Assembly: GCF_014200395.1 (NCBI RefSeq) | Contig: NZ_JACHBS010000001.1 | Span: 62,001-126,000, forward strand | DNA length: 64,000 nt | Reading direction: 5' to 3' | Source: Microcella frigidaquae | Lineage (GTDB): Bacteria; Actinomycetota; Actinomycetes; Actinomycetales; Microbacteriaceae | Shown here: one piece after another, positions 7,920 through 19,171 of the stretch | How positions within the stretch are numbered: the stretch's first letter is position 1 | Layout of the letters: the number at the start of each line of letters is the position of its first letter | Notes under the pieces: generated by a model | What the model was told of the DNA's origin: nothing | What the model saw: only the letters and a program-made list of their open reading frames with translations | The model's database searches: none | Position numbers and translations under genes: made by a program

Positions 7920-9155
7920 CTAGGCGACCGTGCGGAACGCCACCACCGAGTTGTGGCCGCCGAAGCCGAAGGAGTTCGAGATCGCCAGCAGCGGGCCGTC
8001 GCCGAGTGGGCGCGGGCTCGTCACGACGTCGAGCGGGATCGCCTCGTCCTGGTTGTCGAGGTTGATCGTCGGGGGAGCTGTGCGCTCGTGCAGGGCGAGG
8101 ATCGTGAAGACCGCCTCGAGCGCGCCGGTGCCGCCGAGCAGGTGGCCGGTCGATGCCTTGGTGGCCGACACCGGGATGCTCGAGACACGGTCGCCGAAGA
8201 CGCGCTTGAGCGCCTCGTACTCGGCGATGTCGCCGACCGGGGTCGACGTGGCGTGCGCGTTGATGTGCGAGACCTCGTCGGGCGTCGCACCGGCCTGCTT
8301 CAGGGCGGCGAGCACGGCGCGGGCGGCGCCGGAGCCCTCGGGGTCGGGTGCGGTGATGTGGTACGAGTCGCTCGTGACCGACCCGCCGGCGAGCTCGGCG
8401 TAGATGCGCGCTCCGCGTGCGAGGGCGTGCTCCTTCGTCTCGAGCACGACGGCGGCGGCGCCCTCGCCGAGCACGAAGCCGTCACGGTCGACGTCATACG
8501 GGCGCGACGCGGCGGCAGGGTCGTCGTTGCGCTTGGAGAGCGCCTGCATCGACGCGAAGGCGGCGATCGGGAGGGGGTGGACGACGGCCTCGGTGCCCCC
8601 GGCGATGACGATGTCGGCGAGGCCGAGCTGCAGGTGCTCGTAGGCGTTCGCAATCGCCTCCGTGCCCGAGGCGCACGCGGAGACGACAGTGCGGGCCCCG
8701 GCGCGCGCGCGGAGGTGCATGCTGATGGCGGCCGCGGCCGCGTTCGGCATGAGCATGGGGATCGTCATCGGGAGGACCCGACGCGGGCCCTTCTCCTTGA
8801 GCACGTCCCACGCATCGAGCAGCGTCCAGAGCCCGCCGATGCCGGTGGCGTAGTCGACGAGGATGCGCTCGGGGGTGATGTCGGGAGCGCCAGCGTCGGC
8901 CCAGGCCTCGCGGGCGGCGATGAGCGCATACTGGGCGGAGGGGTCGAGCCGCTTGATTTCCTGGCGCTCGAGCACCTCCTCGGGGCGCACCTTCGCCTCG
9001 GCGGCGAACGTCACGGGGAGCTCGTGCTGGGCGACCCAATCGTAGGCGAGGGTGCGGGCACCCGATTCGCCGCGCAGCAGGGCGTCCCAGCTCTCGCGGG
9101 CGGTTCCGCCGATGGGGGAGGTGGCACCGATACCGGTGACGACGATGGTGGTCAT
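7920..9155 (-). CDS. fabF: Beta-ketoacyl-ACP synthase II (KAS II)
   Basis: 411 residues, the usual FabF length. It elongates acyl-ACP with malonyl-ACP in type II fatty-acid synthesis. The catalytic triad is visible: Cys161 in VVSACASGTEAI, His301 in HINAHATSTPVGD and His338 in STGHLLGGTGALEA. The N-terminus is VVTGIGATSPIG and the C-terminal strand is SFGFGGHNSV, both typical of thiolase-fold KAS enzymes. It is the last gene of the leftward fabD-fabH-acpP-fabF run, 92 nt after acpP. The spacer and separate start suggest the same transcript, with regulation by the upstream FasR. Confidence 0.96.
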   Translation of the reverse strand: MTTIVVTGIGATSPIGGTARESWDALLRGESGARTLAYDWVAQHELPVTFAAEAKVRPEEVLERQEIKRLDPSAQYALIAAREAWADAGAPDITPERILVDYATGIGGLWTLLDAWDVLKEKGPRRVLPMTIPMLMPNAAAAAISMHLRARAGARTVVSACASGTEAIANAYEHLQLGLADIVIAGGTEAVVHPLPIAAFASMQALSKRNDDPAAASRPYDVDRDGFVLGEGAAAVVLETKEHALARGARIYAELAGGSVTSDSYHITAPDPEGSGAARAVLAALKQAGATPDEVSHINAHATSTPVGDIAEYEALKRVFGDRVSSIPVSATKASTGHLLGGTGALEAVFTILALHERTAPPTINLDNQDEAIPLDVVTSPRPLGDGPLLAISNSFGFGGHNSVVAFRTVA

Positions 9156-9247
9156 AACGTCAGCTCTCTGCAGGAATGGGTTCTGTGCCGCCGGGAGGGC
9201 CGGGGTCGGCGCGGGCCGACCCCGGGCTCCGGCGTCGTGCGCGTCGG

Positions 9248-9496
9248 CTAGGCCGAGGCGTTGACGATGAAGGTGACGGCGTCGCCGACGGTGGTGAGGT
9301 TCTTGACCTCGTCGTCGGGGATCTTGACGTCGAACTTCTCCTCGGCGTTCACCACGATGGTCATCATCGAGATCGAGTCGATGTCGAGGTCGTCCGTGAA
9401 CGACTTGTCGAGAGCGACCGAGTCGGTGGCGATGCCCGTCTCGTCGTTGATGAGCTCGGCGAGGCCGGCGAGAACTTCTTCGGTGGACAGTGCCAT
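9248..9496 (-). CDS. acpP: Acyl carrier protein
   Basis: 82 residues, acidic, with the phosphopantetheine attachment Ser41 in DLDIDSISMM (the family usually has DSLD/DSLS; the Ile after Ser is a mild variation). It carries acyl intermediates between the Fab enzymes. A strong AAGGAGAG ribosome-binding site lies just before the ATG at 9496, fitting the high translation expected for ACP. It sits between fabH and fabF. Confidence 0.97.
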   Translation of the reverse strand: MALSTEEVLAGLAELINDETGIATDSVALDKSFTDDLDIDSISMMTIVVNAEEKFDVKIPDDEVKNLTTVGDAVTFIVNASA

Positions 9497-9581
9497 GTTT
9501 TCTCTCCTTGGGGGTGTCGTATGACCGTGGACAATCCTAGGGTGGTGCGGTCGTGCGGCGAGGGATCCGCGCTGCCGCGGG

Positions 9582-10589
9582 TCAGGGCAGGCGCACCACC
9601 TGGGCGCCGAAGACGAGCCCGGCCCCGAACCCGATCTGCAGGGCGAGGCCGCCGCTGAGTTCGGGGTGCTCCTCGAGCAGGCGGTGGGTGGCGAGTGGGA
9701 TCGACGCCGCCGAGGTGTTGCCGGTGGTGGCGATGTCGCGCGCGACGACGACGGACTCCGGCAGCTTCAGCTGCTTGGCGAACTCGTCGATGATGCGCAT
9801 GTTCGCCTGGTGGGGGATGAACGCCGCGAGCTGCTCGGGTGCCACGCCCGCGGCGTCCAGGGCCTGCTGCGCGACCTTGGCCATCTCCCACACCGCCCAG
9901 CGGAACACCGTCTGGCCCTCCTGGCGGAGCGTCGGGAACTCGCCGTCGGGGTCGTCGAAGGCCTCCTTGATCGGGCGGTCCATGCCGACGGCGTCCCACT
10001 TCGAGCCGTCGGAGCCCCAGACCGTCGCCGAGATACCCGGCTCGTCGGCCGGCCCGACGATCGCGGCGCCCGCGCCGTCGCCGAGGAGGAACGAGATGGT
10101 GCGGTCGGTCGGCTTCGCGAAGTCGCTGAGCTTCTCGGCACCGACCACGAGCACGTAGCGGGCGAGACCGGCGCGCACGAAGGCGTCCGCTTGCGCGATG
10201 CCGTAGGTGTACCCGGCGCAGGCGGCCGAGACGTCGTAGGCGGCCGCCGGGGTCGCGCCGATGCGGTCGGCGAGGAGCGCCGCCAGCGAGGGCGTCTGCA
10301 CGACGTTGCTGATGGTCGACACGATGACCGCGCCGATCTGGTCGGCCGTGATGCCGGCCTTCTCGATCGCCTCGCGGGCCGCGGCCTCGGCGAGGTCGAC
10401 GGCCTGCACCTCGGCCGAGGCGCGCATGCGGGTGATGACGCCCGTCCGCTGGCGGATCCACTCGTCGCTCGAGTCGATCGGGCCGGCGATGTCGTCGTTG
10501 GTGACGGTGAGGTCGCCGCGGGCGGCACCGATGGCGTAGATGCGCGTGTAGGGCGATCCGGTGGACTGGTGCAGGGTCGGCGTGCTCAC
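9582..10589 (-). CDS. fabH: Beta-ketoacyl-ACP synthase III (KAS III)
   Basis: 335 residues. It starts fatty-acid synthesis by condensing acyl-CoA (branched primers in many actinobacteria) with malonyl-ACP. The catalytic Cys124 lies in DVSAACAGYTYG, His260 in FIPHQANMRI and Asn291 in ATTGNTSAASIP. The N-terminal IDSSDEWIRQRTGV motif is typical. The GTG start at 10589 overlaps the fabD stop by 4 bases (GTGA), so the two are translationally coupled. Confidence 0.96.
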   Translation of the reverse strand: MSTPTLHQSTGSPYTRIYAIGAARGDLTVTNDDIAGPIDSSDEWIRQRTGVITRMRASAEVQAVDLAEAAAREAIEKAGITADQIGAVIVSTISNVVQTPSLAALLADRIGATPAAAYDVSAACAGYTYGIAQADAFVRAGLARYVLVVGAEKLSDFAKPTDRTISFLLGDGAGAAIVGPADEPGISATVWGSDGSKWDAVGMDRPIKEAFDDPDGEFPTLRQEGQTVFRWAVWEMAKVAQQALDAAGVAPEQLAAFIPHQANMRIIDEFAKQLKLPESVVVARDIATTGNTSAASIPLATHRLLEEHPELSGGLALQIGFGAGLVFGAQVVRLP

Positions 10590-11503
10590 GCGGCGGCCTC
10601 CAGAAGCTCGATGGCGGCGGGCAGATCGTCGGGCGTTTTGACCGCGACCGTGGGGACGCCCTTGAGGGCGCGCTTGGCGAGGCCGACGAGCGCTCCGGCG
10701 GGCAGCAGCTCGATGATGCCGGTGACCCCGTGCGCGGCGAACGACTCCATGCAGAGGTCCCAGCGCACCGGCGAGCTCACCTGGCCGACCAGCAGCGCGA
10801 CGACGTCGGCTCCGGAGGCGACGCGGGAGCCGTCGCGGTTGGTGTGCAGCGGGATGCTCGGCTCGCCGACGGCGACCTCCGAGACGGCCGTGCGCAGGCG
10901 CTCGACCGCACCGCTCATGTAGTGCGTATGGAACGCGCCAGCGACCTGCAGCGGGATCACCCGCGACCCGGCGACCGGTCCGGCCGCGAGCGCGGCGAGG
11001 GCGGACAGTTCGCCGGCGACGACGATCTGGCCGGCACCGTTCATGTTGGCGGCGCTGAGCCCGAGCTCGGCGAGGCGCGCGGCGAGAGCATCCTCGTCGC
11101 CCCCCAGCACGGCGCTCATGCCGGTGGGGACGGCCGCGGCGGCCTCCGCCATGGCGAGGCCGCGCTCGCGCACCAGGCGCACGGCGTCGGTGTCGGTGAG
11201 CACGCCCGCGACGGCAGCGGCGGCGAACTCGCCGACCGAGTGCCCCGCGACGGCGCCGACGCGCTCGCGGCGGCCCTCGAGCAGCGCGTGGGCGCTCAGC
11301 AGGCTCGCCGCGACGATGAGCGGCTGCGCGATGGCGGTGTCGCGGATCGTGTCGGCGTCGGAGACGGTGCCGTGCGCCACGAGGTCGATGCCGGCGGCCT
11401 CGCCGTACTGCTCGAGGCGGGCACGGTGCGCGGGGTCGGCGATCCAGGGATCGAGGAAGCCGGGGGTCTGGGAGCCCTGGCCGGGGGCCACGACGACGAT
11501 CAT
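10586..11503 (-). CDS. fabD: Malonyl-CoA:ACP transacylase
   Basis: 305 residues. It moves malonyl from CoA to ACP. The motifs are APGQGSQTPGF at the N-terminus, the nucleophile Ser89 in AGHSVGEF, an oxyanion/Arg region further on, and the catalytic His in VAGAFHTHYM (about 199). The ATG at 11503 is favoured over upstream extensions because it matches the family N-terminus and has an AAGGAT-type ribosome-binding site. It is the first gene of the fab operon, directly after the regulator gene. Confidence 0.95.
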   Translation of the reverse strand: MIVVVAPGQGSQTPGFLDPWIADPAHRARLEQYGEAAGIDLVAHGTVSDADTIRDTAIAQPLIVAASLLSAHALLEGRRERVGAVAGHSVGEFAAAAVAGVLTDTDAVRLVRERGLAMAEAAAAVPTGMSAVLGGDEDALAARLAELGLSAANMNGAGQIVVAGELSALAALAAGPVAGSRVIPLQVAGAFHTHYMSGAVERLRTAVSEVAVGEPSIPLHTNRDGSRVASGADVVALLVGQVSSPVRWDLCMESFAAHGVTGIIELLPAGALVGLAKRALKGVPTVAVKTPDDLPAAIELLEAAA

Positions 11504-11550
11504 GAGGACAATCCTTCCAAGGGGTGGAGCGGGGTGATGGTGCGGAAGTC

Positions 11551-11567
11551 GTGCACAAACGTACAAC
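11551..11567. promoter_or_regulatory. Candidate FasR operator upstream of fabD
   Basis: GTGCACAAACGTACAAC is an imperfect inverted repeat (GTGCAC / GTACAAC around AAAC), about 50 nt before fabD in the fasR-fabD gap. FasR of streptomycetes binds in the equivalent gap upstream of fabD; assigning this site is inference. Confidence 0.35.
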
Positions 11568-11615
11568 GGGCTTGGAGATGGTCGACAGCGCGGCACCGCC
11601 ACGCCGGACCCGCGC

Positions 11616-12803
11616 TCAGCGCCGCGCGGGCGGCTCGGGCTCGGCGATCGACCCGACGATGAGCGCGCACTGCAGGATCAGCGCCTCGCGCGCTCCGGTC
11701 GCGTCCCACCCGATGACCTCGCTGATGCGCTTGAGGCGGTATCGCACCGTGTTGGGGTGCACGAACAGCTCGCGGGCGGTCGCCTCGAGACTGCGGCCGT
11801 TGTCGAGATAGGCCCAGAGGGTCAGCAGCAGCTCGGGATTGTGCGCCTTGAGCGGCTTGTAGATGCGCCCGATGAGAGTGCCCCGGGCGATGGGGTCGCC
11901 CGCGAGCGCCCGCTCGGGCAGCAGGTCGTCGGCGAGCGTCGGCCGTGGGGCGTTCCGCCACGAGCGGGCGACGGCGAAGCCCGCGAGCGCCGCCTTCGCG
12001 CTCTTGCCCGCCCCGACCACGTCGGGCACCTCCGGGCCGAGCACGAGGTTGCCTGCACCGAAGCTCGGCTCGAGCGCCTCGGCGATCTGCTGGAAGGTGT
12101 GCTCCGGCTCGGTCGCGGCTTCGTCCTCGCCCCGCGGACGCGCCCGCCCGATGACGACGACGAGGCGGTTGCCCTGCACTCCGATGAGCACGTCGGCATC
12201 CACGTGCCGGGCGGTGCGCCGGATCTGGTCGACGTCCACGATCCGCGGCGTCGTGCCGACCAGCACGCACACCTCGCCGTGCCCGTTCCAGCCGAGCGCC
12301 GCGATGCGGCTGGGCAGCTCGTTGTCGTACTCGCCGGAGAGGATCGAGTCGACGACGAGCGCCTCGAGACGGGCATCCCACAGCCCGCGCGCCTCCGCGG
12401 CGCGCGCGTAGACGTCGGCGGCGGCGAATGCGATCTCGCGGCTGTAGAGCAGGATGCCGTGCCGCAGGTTCTCGTCGCGATCGCGGACGCGGTCCTCCAC
12501 CACCTCGACGACCACGCGGATCAGCTGCAGCGTCTGCTGCAGGCTCACCGAGCGCAGCAGCTCGCGGGGCGCGGCCCCGAACACGTCGGCGGCGATCCAC
12601 GGCTGCGACGTCGGGTCGTCGTACCAGCTGATGAAGGAGGTGATGCCGGCCTGCGCGACGAGCCCGACGGCCGAGCGGCGGCTGGGCGGCATGGTGCCGT
12701 ACCACGGCAGGGTGTCGTCGAGCCGCTTGAGCGTCGCCGTCGCCAGCTCGCCCGAGATATTGCGCAGCCACTGCAGGGTCTGCGCCTTCGTCAGCTCTGC
12801 CAC
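11616..12803 (-). CDS. fasR: PucR/CdaR-type fatty-acid synthesis regulator
   Basis: 395 residues. The C-terminal helix-turn-helix is of the PucR type: RSLEATARELFVHPNTVRYR (about 340-359), followed by LKRISEVIGWD. The N-terminal region (about 1-150) is a helical domain and the middle is a GGDEF-like CdaR fold. Its place directly before fabD matches FasR, the activator of the fab operon in streptomycetes, hence the symbol. The start is the GTG at 12803, which has AAGGAG four bases upstream; an ATG at 12821 would put that ribosome-binding site inside the gene. It is probably leftward co-directional with the fab operon, with a separate regulatory gap of 112 nt. Confidence 0.88.
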   Translation of the reverse strand: MAELTKAQTLQWLRNISGELATATLKRLDDTLPWYGTMPPSRRSAVGLVAQAGITSFISWYDDPTSQPWIAADVFGAAPRELLRSVSLQQTLQLIRVVVEVVEDRVRDRDENLRHGILLYSREIAFAAADVYARAAEARGLWDARLEALVVDSILSGEYDNELPSRIAALGWNGHGEVCVLVGTTPRIVDVDQIRRTARHVDADVLIGVQGNRLVVVIGRARPRGEDEAATEPEHTFQQIAEALEPSFGAGNLVLGPEVPDVVGAGKSAKAALAGFAVARSWRNAPRPTLADDLLPERALAGDPIARGTLIGRIYKPLKAHNPELLLTLWAYLDNGRSLEATARELFVHPNTVRYRLKRISEVIGWDATGAREALILQCALIVGSIAEPEPPARR

Positions 12804-12876
12804 CGTGCTCCTTCTCTGCACCGAGGGGGCCGTGCGGGCGCCGCGCGCCGACCGTGCCCCCTCGTCGGATGCCGTG

Positions 12877-15609
<2,733 letters not shown>

Positions 15610-15757
15610 CTGTGCCCTCTTTCTGGTGGTAGACAGAGTGTGTCAGCGCGAACGCGGGCGCCGGGTCGCGGCGCAGTGCATCGCACGAGCGCTGTCGAGT
15701 CTATCCACCCCGCCTCCCGCTCCGACTCCGCTCGGACGCCCGATCGACTGGAGAGTC

Positions 15758-16243
15758 GTGACCGCTCCCGCCCTGCCCGCAGTCGGCACCATCGCCCCCG
15801 ATTTCAGCCTGCGGGACCAGTTCGGTCAGGACGTCTCACTGAGCGCTCTGCGCGGCACGCCGGTGGTGCTCGTGTTCTTCCCGCTCGCGTTCACCGGCAC
15901 CTGCACGGGCGAGCTGTGCGAGCTGCGCGACAACCTCTCGGTCTTCGCCGACGCGGGGGTGCGCCTCCTCGCGATCTCAGTCGACTCGACGGCCACCCTC
16001 CGGGTCTTCGCCGAGCGCGAGGGCTACGACTTCACGCTGCTCGCCGACTTCTGGCCGCACGGCGAGGTGGCCCGCCGGTACGGGGCCTTCCTCGACGAGA
16101 AGGGCTTCGCAACGCGGGCGACGATCCTGGTGGATGCGGAGGGTGTCGTCCGTGCCGCCTTCGCGGTCTCCCCGGGCGAGGCGCGGCCGCTCGCCGCGTA
16201 CCGGGCCGCGCTCGCCGAGCTGCAGCCCGCATCCGCCGGGTAA
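15758..16243 (+). CDS. Peroxiredoxin (BCP/AhpE type)
   Basis: 161 residues, one thioredoxin-like domain. It reduces hydroperoxides. The peroxidatic Cys49 lies in FPLAFTGTCTGELCELRDN, with Thr46 in the PxxxTxxC arrangement. A second Cys54 five residues later matches the resolving position of BCP-type atypical 2-Cys enzymes. The N-terminus, GTIAPDFSLRDQFGQDVSLS, is typical. The start is the GTG at 15758, preceded by GGAGAG. It is divergent from aceE and immediately upstream of tRNA-Val. Confidence 0.92.
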   Translation: MTAPALPAVGTIAPDFSLRDQFGQDVSLSALRGTPVVLVFFPLAFTGTCTGELCELRDNLSVFADAGVRLLAISVDSTATLRVFAEREGYDFTLLADFWPHGEVARRYGAFLDEKGFATRATILVDAEGVVRAAFAVSPGEARPLAAYRAALAELQPASAG

Positions 16244-16256
16244 CCTGGGCGGGCCA

Positions 16257-16329
16257 GGGCCTGTAGCTCAGTTGGTAGAGCGCCTCGTTTACACCGAGGA
16301 TGTCGGGGGTTCGAGTCCCTCCGGGCCCA
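16257..16329 (+). tRNA. tRNA-Val (anticodon TAC)
   Basis: Complete cloverleaf: acceptor GGGCCTG/CGGGCCC, D-stem GCTC/GAGC, anticodon stem CCTCG/CGAGG with loop TTTACAC (anticodon TAC), T-stem GGGGG/CCCTC, discriminator A. CCA is not encoded. Its last 12 bases are part of the 15-bp duplication made by the adjoining insertion sequence; the gene itself stays intact. Confidence 0.97.
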
Positions 16330-16332
16330 CGT
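16318..16332 (+). repeat. Left target-site duplication of the IS481 element
   Basis: CCTCCGGGCCCACGT, comprising the tRNA-Val 3' end plus three bases, directly abuts the left end of the insertion sequence. It is repeated exactly at 17656-17670. Confidence 0.92.
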
Positions 16333-16356
16333 TGTGATGTCTCAGGACATCGTGGA

Positions 16357-16392
16357 CGGGTGAACCCCCAGCGGGAGGGTTCGCCCGTTTTT
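16357..16392 (+). terminator. Rho-independent terminator in the IS left end
   Basis: CGGGTGAACCC (16357-16367) pairs with GGGTTCGCCCG (16377-16387, one imperfect position), followed by TTTTT (16388-16392). On the plus strand it would stop transcription arriving from tRNA-Val, shielding the element from read-through. It ends at the transposase stop codon. Confidence 0.7.
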
Positions 16393-17546
16393 CACGTCTT
16401 GGCTTGGTAGCCCTTGTTCGGGTCGATCAGATGCTCGGCAAGCACTTCGCCGTCGGGGGTGATTGTGACGGCGTGCAGGCCGTGGATGAGGACGATCACG
16501 GCGGTGCGGGCCAAGCCTCGCCCGTAGCCGAGGTGCATCATGCGGTTGCCGAAACGCAGGGAGACTTTCCCGTGCGCGTCGATGGTGTCGTAGCGGACCC
16601 GCCAGATGTTTGGGTCATCAGGCTGCGTCGGTGCTGCTTTCGGGATCAGCGTGTAGGCGAAGGCGGGCGTGCGTCGGTTCAACGCCCGGTGCGGGCGGTG
16701 CTGGTTGTAGTGGTCAACGAACTCATCCAGCTCACGCTGCAGCTCTTCCAGGCTGCTGGCGGGCCGCATGGTCAGGCGCTTCTTCAGCGTCTGCCAGAAC
16801 CGTTCGATCTTGCCTTGCGTGGTGGGCTTGTAAGGTTTGCCGTTCTTCTGGGTAATGCCGTGCAGGGCCAACAGTGTCTCGAACGCATTGCCAGAGGTGC
16901 GAGCCTTCAGGCCGCCGGCGAAGCGGGTGGTGAAGATGTTGCCGTTGTCGGTCAACGTTGCCGCGGGGAACCCGTGCACGGCGGCCGCCTGCTGGAAGGT
17001 GTCAGTGACGGTGCGGCCCGTGACGCGCAGGTGGCACGACAGATGCGTGACGAAACGGGAGTGGTCATCGATCCAACCGATGATCTCCACCTCTGACCCG
17101 TCGGCAAGGCGCCAGTGGGTGGTGTCGGACTGCCAAAGCTCGTTGGGTTGCTCGGCCGTGAAGCGTTGCCAGGAGGAACGGGGACGTTTCTGCGGTTGCG
17201 GCACGATCACCTCGGCGCTGCGCAGGATGCGCCAGATCGTCGACCGTGACAGGGTCACCTGCTCGGCGGCCAGGAGTGAGCAGACTGTGTCGGCGCCGGC
17301 ATCCAGGCCGTCGGCAGTGAGCTGCGCACGCAACTGCAGCACGCGAGCGCGGATCGCGTCGGGTGTGCGGGCAGGCTGCGACCGCGGTGCCCTCGAGCGA
17401 GCAGTGAACGCGGCCTCCCCCTCGGTGAGCCACCGCTGATGCAGCTTATGGACCAGCGATTTCGACACCCCGTGGATGCGGGCGGCTTCGCGGTAGGACA
17501 GGCCCTGCACGGTGACGGCGAGGATCAGCACTTCCTGTTTGCTCAC
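16392..17546 (-). CDS. IS481-family transposase
   Basis: 384 residues. The N-terminal helix-turn-helix is GLSYREAARIHGVSKSLVHK (15-34). The rve/DDE integrase core has D141 (WQSDTTHW), D200 (LTDNGN) and E248 (QGKIERFWQTLKK), with the YNQHRPHRALNRRTP block that marks the IS481/IS3 group after it. A C-terminal beta-rich tail (about 320-384) is also usual. There is no frameshift or internal stop, so the transposase appears functional. The ATG at 17546 lies just inside the right end. Confidence 0.96.
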   Translation of the reverse strand: MSKQEVLILAVTVQGLSYREAARIHGVSKSLVHKLHQRWLTEGEAAFTARSRAPRSQPARTPDAIRARVLQLRAQLTADGLDAGADTVCSLLAAEQVTLSRSTIWRILRSAEVIVPQPQKRPRSSWQRFTAEQPNELWQSDTTHWRLADGSEVEIIGWIDDHSRFVTHLSCHLRVTGRTVTDTFQQAAAVHGFPAATLTDNGNIFTTRFAGGLKARTSGNAFETLLALHGITQKNGKPYKPTTQGKIERFWQTLKKRLTMRPASSLEELQRELDEFVDHYNQHRPHRALNRRTPAFAYTLIPKAAPTQPDDPNIWRVRYDTIDAHGKVSLRFGNRMMHLGYGRGLARTAVIVLIHGLHAVTITPDGEVLAEHLIDPNKGYQAKT

Positions 17547-17655
17547 CCATCGACCCTGACCGGGTGTCCACGATGACGTGAGACATCACGGCGCAGGGTG
17601 GGTCACTGTCCACGATGTCGTGAGACAGGTGTCCACGATGTGCTGAAACCAGACA

Positions 17656-17670
17656 CCTCCGGGCCCACGT
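17656..17670 (+). repeat. Right target-site duplication of the IS481 element
   Basis: Exact copy of 16318-16332 (CCTCCGGGCCCACGT) beginning at the base after the IS right end. It is an orphan copy of the tRNA-Val 3' end and can serve as a landmark of the insertion. Confidence 0.92.
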
Positions 17671-17692
17671 CGCGGTGGCGCTCGTCGGCGCC

Positions 17693-19081
17693 TCAGCGGA
17701 AGTCGTGGTTCGCGACGAACATTCTCTGCGGGTCGTGCGCGCTCCGGATGCGGAGCAGGCGGTCCCACGCCTCCGCCGGGTAGGCGCGGCGCGTCTCGAC
17801 GGGCCCCTCGGCGAAGTTCAGGTACTCGCCCCCGGTGGCCCACGGGGTCATGCTGCCGATGATCCGCTCGGCCTCGTCGCGCACCCGCCGAACCGCTGCC
17901 TCATCCGGGGCGATACCGAGCAGCAGCAGGGCGTAGTCGCCGTCCAGGCGCGCCAGCACCCCCGCGCCGTCGGCGGCGCGGCTGAGCGCCCCGCCGAGCT
18001 GGCGCAGCTCCGCGAAGAGCAGGGCCGAGTCGGCATCGGGCCCGACGGCGGCGACCAGTGCGGCCACCGCCGCGTCGTCGAGCTGACCGAGCAGGGTGCT
18101 GTGGCCCGCCGCCGGAGTGGGGTCGATCGGGTCCATGTGCAGCTCGGGGAGGGTCGCGGCGGGCACGCGCCGCCAGGTGTCGAGTTCGGGAGCGAGAGCG
18201 CGCAGCGGAGCGAGCAGCGCCTCGGCGGTCGTGTCATCGGTGAGCGCCGCCCCGTCGATCACGACGAGCTGCCGACCCCGCACGGCGTCGGGCAGTTCGG
18301 GGAGCGCGGGGAAGCGCATCACCCGGAACGACGTCGTAAGGGCATCCGGCGCGTCACGGGTCACGGCGAGCCAGGTGCGCAGCACCTCCTCCGTGCGCTC
18401 GATCGGCCACCACAGCATGCCGGCCACGACGTCGGCGATCGGCTCGAGCCGCAGCTCGAGCGCCGTCACGATGCCGAGCCCGCCGCCGCCGCCGCGGAGG
18501 GCCCAGAACAGCTCGGGATCGTGATCGTGGTCGACGCGACGCAGCTGGCCGTCGGCTGTGACGACCTCGAGGGCGGTGACCGAGTTGGCCGCCGTGCCGA
18601 GCGCGCGGGCGTACCAGCCGATGCCGCCACCGAGGCAGTATCCGGCGACGCCGACGGTCGGGGACGACCCGTGGAGGGCGGCGAGCCCGTGGGGTGCCGT
18701 CGCGGCGACGACGGCACCCCACCGCACGCCGGAGCCGACGCGCACGCGGTGGGCAGACGGATCGACGATGACCGCGTCGAGGCCTCCCGTGCGGACGAGC
18801 ACGACGTCGTCGAGCCGGTGCTGGGCGAGCGGCAGGGCTCCGTGGCCCGTGCCCTGTGGCGCGAGCCGCATCCCGAGCTGCCGCGCGGCATCGACGAGCA
18901 GCCGGACGTCTTCGGCGGAGGCGGGTTCGGCGATCGCGGCCGGGTGCTGATCGTGCGCGCAGTGCCACGGCTGACGCAGCGCGTCGTACCGGGGGTCGGC
19001 GGGGGTGCGGAGGAAGGGCAGGCGCTCGGTGAGGGCGGCGACACGGTCGGCGACAGGTGCGAGTGCGGTCGAGGAGGGCAT
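17693..19081 (-). CDS. FAD-linked oxidase, berberine-bridge type
   Basis: 462 residues. The N-terminal PCMH FAD-binding domain (about 45-220) shows LAPQGTGHGALP, where the His corresponds to a covalent FAD site in related oxidases, and GVAGYCLGGGIGWYARALG. The C-terminus has a short BBE-like tail, RIRSAHDPQRMF. There is no signal peptide, so it is probably cytosolic. The substrate is unknown; relatives oxidise sugars, alkaloids or other alcohols. ATG at 19081. A CAGAGT hexamer 6 nt upstream is a weak leaderless-promoter candidate. The stop lies only 23 bases from the right IS flank. Confidence 0.85.
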   Translation of the reverse strand: MPSSTALAPVADRVAALTERLPFLRTPADPRYDALRQPWHCAHDQHPAAIAEPASAEDVRLLVDAARQLGMRLAPQGTGHGALPLAQHRLDDVVLVRTGGLDAVIVDPSAHRVRVGSGVRWGAVVAATAPHGLAALHGSSPTVGVAGYCLGGGIGWYARALGTAANSVTALEVVTADGQLRRVDHDHDPELFWALRGGGGGLGIVTALELRLEPIADVVAGMLWWPIERTEEVLRTWLAVTRDAPDALTTSFRVMRFPALPELPDAVRGRQLVVIDGAALTDDTTAEALLAPLRALAPELDTWRRVPAATLPELHMDPIDPTPAAGHSTLLGQLDDAAVAALVAAVGPDADSALLFAELRQLGGALSRAADGAGVLARLDGDYALLLLGIAPDEAAVRRVRDEAERIIGSMTPWATGGEYLNFAEGPVETRRAYPAEAWDRLLRIRSAHDPQRMFVANHDFR

Positions 19082-19159
19082 GGGCCTACTCTGCGCCCCG
19101 CTGCCCGGCACCGCAACGCGACGATGCTCGGAACGGGCCTGCCTGTCGGTGCGCGCGCG

Positions 19160-19171
19160 TACGGTCGCAGC
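19160..19171 (+). promoter_or_regulatory. Leaderless promoter of the zinc-ribbon gene
   Basis: TACGGT (19160-19165) lies exactly 6 nt before the GTG at 19172, and no Shine-Dalgarno is present. Confidence 0.5.

Larger units (their letters stand above)
16333..17655. mobile_element. Complete IS481-family insertion sequence, 1323 bp
   Basis: It starts TGTGATGTCTCAG and ends with a TGAAACCAGACA-type sequence. The two outer 25-bp ends match at about 20 positions when one is reverse-complemented, sharing TGT at the tip and ACATCGTGGAC inside. The right end holds three copies of the GTCCACGATG motif (near 17565, 17610 and 17630) and the left end one, as expected of transposase-binding subterminal repeats. 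It encodes one DDE transposase. Exact 15-bp direct repeats flank it, within the 4-15 bp range known for this family. All parts are intact, so it is probably still mobile. Confidence 0.92.

Noticed and set aside
16257..17670. tRNA-Val 3'-end duplication as an attachment site of an integrative element
   Set aside because: The 15-bp repeats abut the two ends of a complete IS481 element exactly, and no integrase or element genes lie between them. A target-site duplication explains them better.
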